From CAVPHV01 sp963821095 (GTDB taxonomy: Bacteria; Actinomycetota; Acidimicrobiia; Spongiisociales; UBA5794), in the NCBI GenBank assembly GCA_963821095.1, contig CAWGCJ010000007.1:186001-250000 (forward strand): 64,000 nt of DNA, written 5' to 3'. This document shows, piece by piece, positions 60,879-64,000 of this stretch; positions within the stretch are counted from its first letter, which is position 1; each line of letters begins with the position of its first letter. The position numbers and the translations under genes were made by a program. The notes under the pieces are model-generated. The model was not told the DNA's origin. It worked only from the letters and a program-made list of their open reading frames with translations, and ran no database searches.

Positions 60879-60924
60879 GGGGTGGCCTCGAATGGGAGGT
60901 CTGAGGTTCGAACCCTCCCGCCCC
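60879..60924 (+). other. Hairpin with GGTTCGAACC palindrome
   Basis: GGGAGG (60894-60899) / CCTCCC (60914-60919) inside GGGG / CCCC, enclosing GGTTCGAACC. It resembles the T-arm of a tRNA, but there is no acceptor or anticodon arm. It may be a tRNA remnant or part of the structured RNA just downstream. Confidence 0.4.
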
Positions 60925-60928
60925 ACGA

Positions 60929-61024
60929 CGGCGAACCCGTCCCGTCCGTGCCCGACCGCCCCGGCACAACTACATACACGGCCTTACCGCCGTGGTGGAG
61001 GGGGACGGTGGGTCGGGTTCGCCG
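60929..61024 (+). ncRNA. Predicted three-way-junction RNA element
   Basis: Outer perfect 11-bp stem CGGCGAACCCG (60929-60939) / CGGGTTCGCCG (61014-61024), then CCGTCC (60942-60947) / GGACGG (61003-61008). Inside are hairpins GTGCC/GGCAC (60948-60967) and CACGGC/GCCGTG (60977-60994). It ends 52 bp before micro-ORF 2, so it could be a riboswitch-like leader. No known class was matched. Confidence 0.45.
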
Positions 61025-61075
61025 CCAAACCGATATGGATCGTCACCTCATCACAACCACAGAAAGGAGGGAGAG

Positions 61076-61219
61076 GTGCAGTACCACTCACACCGGCGCA
61101 TCAGCGTTTCGATTCGGCGTTCACGCGCCGAACGGCGCAGTCCGCGCTGGGTCGACGAAGCCGGGAGTGCCGAGTTCGCCAGCTACGACGGAGCGAGCCG
61201 CGTCCTCGCCGTGCAATGA
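61076..61219 (+). CDS. Micro-ORF 2, 47 aa
   Basis: GTG start with AGAAAGGAGG (61061-61070) 5 bp upstream. A basic peptide: QYHSHRRISVSIRRSRAERR, then a C-terminal part SPRWVDEAGSAEFASYDGAS. It is downstream of the structured RNA. Unrecognised. Confidence 0.5.
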   Translation: MQYHSHRRISVSIRRSRAERRSPRWVDEAGSAEFASYDGASRVLAVQ

Positions 61220-61267
61220 CCAGACGCCCACCGCTCCCTCCGGGGAGCGCACAGAGGGGAGCAAACC

Positions 61268-61390
61268 ATGCAGACGACTACATATTCCTCTGCGGGTCTG
61301 GGTGCGATTCCCGAGAGCCGCGAGGAGCGGTCCACGCAGCGATTGTCCGCCCACTTGGAGGCCATTCGCCCGATCATGAGCATCCGCTGA
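61268..61390 (+). CDS. Micro-ORF 3, 40 aa
   Basis: ATG with GAGGGGAG about 6 bp upstream. It encodes QTTTYSSAGLGAIPESREER and ends HLEAIRPIMSIR. A hairpin CGCTCCC-TCCG-GGGAGCG separates it from micro-ORF 2. It begins MQTTT, slightly like MNTTI of micro-ORF 1. A strong terminator follows 12 bp after the stop. Confidence 0.5.
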   Translation: MQTTTYSSAGLGAIPESREERSTQRLSAHLEAIRPIMSIR

Positions 61391-61402
61391 ACGAGCGTCC
61401 CT

Positions 61403-61430
61403 GAGGGGCGTCCCAGTTGGGGCGCCCCTC
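61403..61430 (+). terminator. Strong hairpin terminator after micro-ORF 3
   Basis: GAGGGGCG..CGCCCCTC with inner TCCC/GGGG: 12 pairs (one T-G) and an AGTT loop, separating the micro-ORF block from cbiM. Confidence 0.75.
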
Positions 61431-61467
61431 GAGGCGTGCCGTGCCTGCGGACGATTGCTATCGTTTA

Positions 61468-61490
61468 CTATTGCGATCGACTTGCAATAG
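61468..61490. promoter_or_regulatory. Inverted repeat CTATTGC-N9-GCAATAG upstream of cbiM
   Basis: Perfect 7-bp inverted repeat directly before the ribosome binding site of cbiM. A related ATTGC element starts at 61454. The TTGC/GCAA half-sites recall Nur/Fur-family nickel regulators of actinobacteria. The regulator is not identified in this window. Confidence 0.5.
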
Positions 61491-61499
61491 GAGAACGAC

Positions 61500-62180
61500 G
61501 TGCACATTCCTGACGGGTTTATCAACCCTGGTGTCTCCGCCGCCGCCGGCGTGGTGGCGGCGGGTGGCTTTGGCGTTGCGGCGCGTCGGGCTCGGGTCTA
61601 CCTCACCGAGCGACTTGTCCCCTTGGCTGCCCTGGTCGCCGCATTTGTGTTTGCGGCTCAGATGATCAACTTCCCCGTGCTTCCCGGCATGAGCGGCCAT
61701 CTCATCGGTGGAGTGCTCGCCGCCGTGCTGGTTGGCCCGGCCGCGGGCTACATGGTGATGAGCATCGTCCTGATCGTCCAGGCGCTCGTCTTCGCAGACG
61801 GTGGCCTTTCTGCCCTTGGGCTCAACATCGTGAACATGGGCCTGGTTGGAGCGGTTGGTGGCTACTACGTGTTTCGGGCCCTGCTCCGGGCGACCGGAAA
61901 TGGTCGCAGTCGCGTCCCGATGGTCGCCGGAGTCGCCGCCTTCGCCTCGGTGCCGCTCGCGGCCATGGCCTTCGCGGTCGAGTTCGCCGTCGGCGGTACC
62001 GCCGAGAGCCTGTCGATGGGCGCCATCCTCTGGGCGCTGCTCACGACCCACACCCTGATCGGGATTGGCGAAGGCCTGATCACGGCTTTGGTGATTGGTG
62101 CGGTGATGTCCGCTCGACCCGATCTGGTGTACGGCTCGCCGAGCTTCACCGGGCGTCGGGCTGAGGAGTCGGTCCAATGA
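61500..62180 (+). CDS. cbiM: Cobalt/nickel ECF transporter S component CbiM
   Basis: 226 aa. The N-terminus HIPDGFINPGVSAAAGVV carries the conserved His2 that binds metal after Met removal; GMSGHLIGGVLAAVLVGPAAGYMVM is the second signature. Seven or so hydrophobic segments. GTG 61500 follows AGGAG (61489-61493). First gene of the operon, with ATGA overlap to the next. Confidence 0.95.
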   Translation: MHIPDGFINPGVSAAAGVVAAGGFGVAARRARVYLTERLVPLAALVAAFVFAAQMINFPVLPGMSGHLIGGVLAAVLVGPAAGYMVMSIVLIVQALVFADGGLSALGLNIVNMGLVGAVGGYYVFRALLRATGNGRSRVPMVAGVAAFASVPLAAMAFAVEFAVGGTAESLSMGAILWALLTTHTLIGIGEGLITALVIGAVMSARPDLVYGSPSFTGRRAEESVQ

Positions 62181-62509
62181 GTTCCGGAGGGCAGCGGCGC
62201 AACGTGGCACTGTTTGTGGGTGCGTTAGCGCTGGTTCTGGTGACTGCCGTTGGGCTTTCGCAATTTGCCTCGGATCAACCCGATGGACTCGAGTACGTCG
62301 CCGACCAGGAAGGCTTCGCCGGATCGGCGGATGAGCATGTCCTGGCTGAGACGCCGCTGGCCGACTACGGCGGAAATCTCGACGGAACCGAATCGACCAA
62401 TGTCGCGCTCGCCGGCCTCATCGGGGTACTCGTCACCTTGGGCCTCGGGTTTGGAGTCTTCTGGCTCGTCCGAGCGGGTGGCACGCCACCCGAATCGGCC
62501 GGGAGTTGA
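62177..62509 (+). CDS. PDGLE-domain (CbiN-like) membrane protein
   Basis: 110 aa with two hydrophobic helices (NVALFVGALALVLVTAVGLS and VALAGLIGVLVTLGLGFGVFWLV). Between them is SDQPDGLEYVADQEGF, the PDGLE motif of CbiN/NikN-type helper subunits that occur beside CbiM. Its ATG overlaps the cbiM stop. It is required for transport in related systems. Confidence 0.9.
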   Translation: MSSGGQRRNVALFVGALALVLVTAVGLSQFASDQPDGLEYVADQEGFAGSADEHVLAETPLADYGGNLDGTESTNVALAGLIGVLVTLGLGFGVFWLVRAGGTPPESAGS

Positions 62510-62510
62510 G

Positions 62511-63275
62511 GTGGCGGGCGGTCACGTCCACGCGCTCTACCGTCACGGTCACTCCGTTGTGCACCGGATGGCGCCGCAGGTCAAGATCGTCGCGGCATTT
62601 GGGTTCGTGCTGGCGGTCGTCATCACCCCACGTGAGGCTTTCTGGGCGTTCGGCCTCTACCTCGCGGCGCTAATGGTCCTCATGGCCATCGCTCGACTCC
62701 CGCTGCGTTTTGTCCTGCGCCGGATGGTGGTCGAGATCCCGTTCCTGATCGTTGCCGTCATGCTCCCGTTGTTCGGATCGGGCGACCGGGTCGATGTTGC
62801 AGGCTTGTCGCTGTCCGAACAAGGCCTGTGGGACATGTGGAACCTCCTGGCCAAGGCCACCCTGGGCCTGCTCACTGCCATCGTTCTCGGGGCAACCACC
62901 CAGGTACCGGACTTGATCAAAGGACTCGATGCCCTGCATGTTCCCGGGGTCGTCACCGCCATCATCTCGTTCATGGTTCGCTACATCGATGTCATCGTCG
63001 GCGAGTTCTCCCGAATGCAGGTGGCGATGGCGTCGCGGGGTCACGAGGTTCGCTCCGTGATGGGCTGGCGTCCCTATGCAAGGACGTTTGGCGCCATGTT
63101 CGTGCGCACCTACGAACGCGGTGAACGGGTCTACCTGGCGATGGCGTCGCGGGGCTACTCGGGGACCATGCCGGTGTCGCTGCGGTTTCCGGCTCCGGCT
63201 CGGCAGTGGGTTGTCGGGCTCGGACTGGTTGCGGCCGCCTGGCTGGTGGCCTACGCCGCTTGGGCACAGCAATGA
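62511..63275 (+). CDS. cbiQ: ECF transporter T component CbiQ
   Basis: 254 aa. GTG 62511 is 1 bp after the PDGLE gene stop. Five or so hydrophobic segments and the coupling motifs: SRMQVAMASRGHEVRS (Ala-Arg-Gly type) and LAMASRGYSGTMP. It couples ATP hydrolysis by CbiO to metal uptake through CbiM. The stop overlaps the cbiO ATG. Confidence 0.93.
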   Translation: MAGGHVHALYRHGHSVVHRMAPQVKIVAAFGFVLAVVITPREAFWAFGLYLAALMVLMAIARLPLRFVLRRMVVEIPFLIVAVMLPLFGSGDRVDVAGLSLSEQGLWDMWNLLAKATLGLLTAIVLGATTQVPDLIKGLDALHVPGVVTAIISFMVRYIDVIVGEFSRMQVAMASRGHEVRSVMGWRPYARTFGAMFVRTYERGERVYLAMASRGYSGTMPVSLRFPAPARQWVVGLGLVAAAWLVAYAAWAQQ

Positions 63276-64000
63276 CGGCTCCGGTGATCGCGGTGGACGG
63301 TCTCGACTTCGAGTACCCGGACGGTACGGCGGCGCTCGAGGGGATCGACCTCCATGTCCACCGCGGCGAGCGCATCGCGTTGCTCGGGCCGAACGGAGCA
63401 GGCAAGACGACACTGGTGCTCCACCTCAACGGCATCCACATGCCCCAGCAGGGCACGATTGACGTTTCGGGGTTGCGGCTCGATGGAGACTCGGTGATGG
63501 AGATTCGGCGACGGGTCGGCATCGTCTTCCAGGATCCCGACGATCAGTTGTTCATGACGACCGTCCGCGAGGACGTTGCGTTCGGCCCACGCAATCTCGG
63601 GCTCACGGGTGACGAGCTGAGCCGACGGGTCGATCTCGCCTTGGCCGCAGTCGAGGTCGACGATCTTGCCGATCGACCGCCGTCGCACCTGTCGTTCGGG
63701 CAGAAGCGGCGGGTGGCCATCGCCGGCGTGCTCGCCATGGACCCGGAGATCATCATCCTCGATGAGCCGACCTCGAACCTCGATCCAGCGAGTCGACGGG
63801 AGCTGTCGGCGACCCTGCAGAGCCTGGATGTGACCCAGATGATCGTCACCCACGACCTGCTGTATGCGTTGGAACTATGTGAACGCGCGGTCATCCTCGA
63901 CCGGGGGGTCATCGTCGCCGACGGGCCAACCCGAGAACTGCTCGCCGATCACGATCTGCTCGCGCGCCATCGGCTGGCCCTGCCGGCCGGAGTGCGCCTG
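63272..64000 (+). CDS. cbiO: ECF transporter ATPase CbiO (3' truncated by window end)
   Basis: 243 codons are visible. Walker A GPNGAGKTTLVLHLNG, Q-loop FQDPDDQLF, signature LSFGQKRRVAIAGVLAMDP, Walker B IIILDEPTSNLD and switch His in IVTHDLLYA are intact. The FQDPDDQLF pattern is typical of CbiO. The frame continues past the edge. Confidence 0.93.
   Translation, partial: MTAPVIAVDGLDFEYPDGTAALEGIDLHVHRGERIALLGPNGAGKTTLVLHLNGIHMPQQGTIDVSGLRLDGDSVMEIRRRVGIVFQDPDDQLFMTTVREDVAFGPRNLGLTGDELSRRVDLALAAVEVDDLADRPPSHLSFGQKRRVAIAGVLAMDPEIIILDEPTSNLDPASRRELSATLQSLDVTQMIVTHDLLYALELCERAVILDRGVIVADGPTRELLADHDLLARHRLALPAGVRL

Noticed and set aside
60894..60924. Complete tRNA gene
   Set aside because: Only a T-arm-like part is present; no acceptor, D or anticodon arm fits.
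60929..61024. Cobalamin riboswitch for cbiM
   Set aside because: No B12-box-type sequence, and a strong terminator (61403-61430) separates it from cbiM.
1..64000. Mobile element, prophage or genomic island
   Set aside because: No transposase, integrase, terminal repeats or change of codon use was seen.

Overview
The window is GC-rich DNA with dense genes, short intergenic gaps and many ATGA/GTGA overlaps. It comes from an actinobacterium: it encodes a WhiB protein, a bacterial proteasome activator (Bpa/PafE), a MshB/Mca-type PIG-L deacetylase and a DosS/DosR-like two-component pair. The lipoproteins carry long Thr-rich linkers after the lipobox, which together with the overall gene content suggests Acidimicrobiia or a related deep actinobacterial lineage (inference). 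I saw no rRNA, complete tRNA, transposase, integrase or CRISPR array. Most of the window looks like ordinary chromosome.

Layout. 0-2.3 kb: operon of uncharacterised proteins ending in a membrane protein. 2.2-9 kb: DUF547 protein, NhaA, a Ca2+/Na+ exchanger, PolX, and a membrane molybdopterin oxidoreductase. 9-15.6 kb: small HTH protein, Bpa, a divergent pyruvate-phosphate-dikinase-like protein, DosS-like kinase, DosR-like regulator, CBS-BON protein and WhiB; this looks like a redox/dormancy-type block with DosR-box-like palindromes. 15.6-24 kb: SDR, a GNAT-acyl-CoA-synthetase fusion, nitronate monooxygenase-like enzyme, cyclophilin, acyl-ACP desaturase, lipoprotein. 23.8-30 kb: a 48-bp tandem repeat abutting a DEAD-box helicase, ROK kinase, BrkB/YihY protein, HAD-IB phosphatase, acyl-CoA dehydrogenase. 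30-38 kb: YCII protein, a structured intergenic region, PIG-L deacetylase, quinone oxidoreductase, fused alpha-ketoacid dehydrogenase E1, FKBP lipoprotein, small membrane peptide, cytochrome c, YbaK, AsnA. 38-53.6 kb: DUF2252, a TrkA-C membrane protein, M20 amidohydrolase, HSL-type hydrolase, TPM-like and Gly-rich membrane proteins, threonine synthase, a substrate-binding lipoprotein coupled to a BON-OmpA protein, a heterodimeric ABC exporter and a MscS channel.

53.6-59.2 kb holds the most unusual locus. It is a tightly overlapping minus-strand operon coding for a small membrane protein, MauE-like protein, a Tat-exported Cys-rich protein resembling methylamine dehydrogenase light chain, a MauD/TlpA-like thioredoxin, a 25-residue membrane micro-ORF, a polytopic membrane protein, an uncharacterised protein and a secreted double beta-propeller (TolB-like plus seven FG-GAP repeats). 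It resembles a mau cluster, but I see no mauG, and the light-chain-like protein has only one adjacent Trp pair, so a standard TTQ cofactor looks unlikely.

59.2-64 kb: ArsC, a type II haloacid dehalogenase-like protein, then about 1.1 kb with three micro-ORFs (each with a Shine-Dalgarno sequence), two terminators and a predicted three-way-junction RNA. It ends with a cobalt/nickel ECF transporter operon, cbiM-PDGLE-cbiQ-cbiO, preceded by a metal-regulator-like inverted repeat; cbiO runs off the window end.
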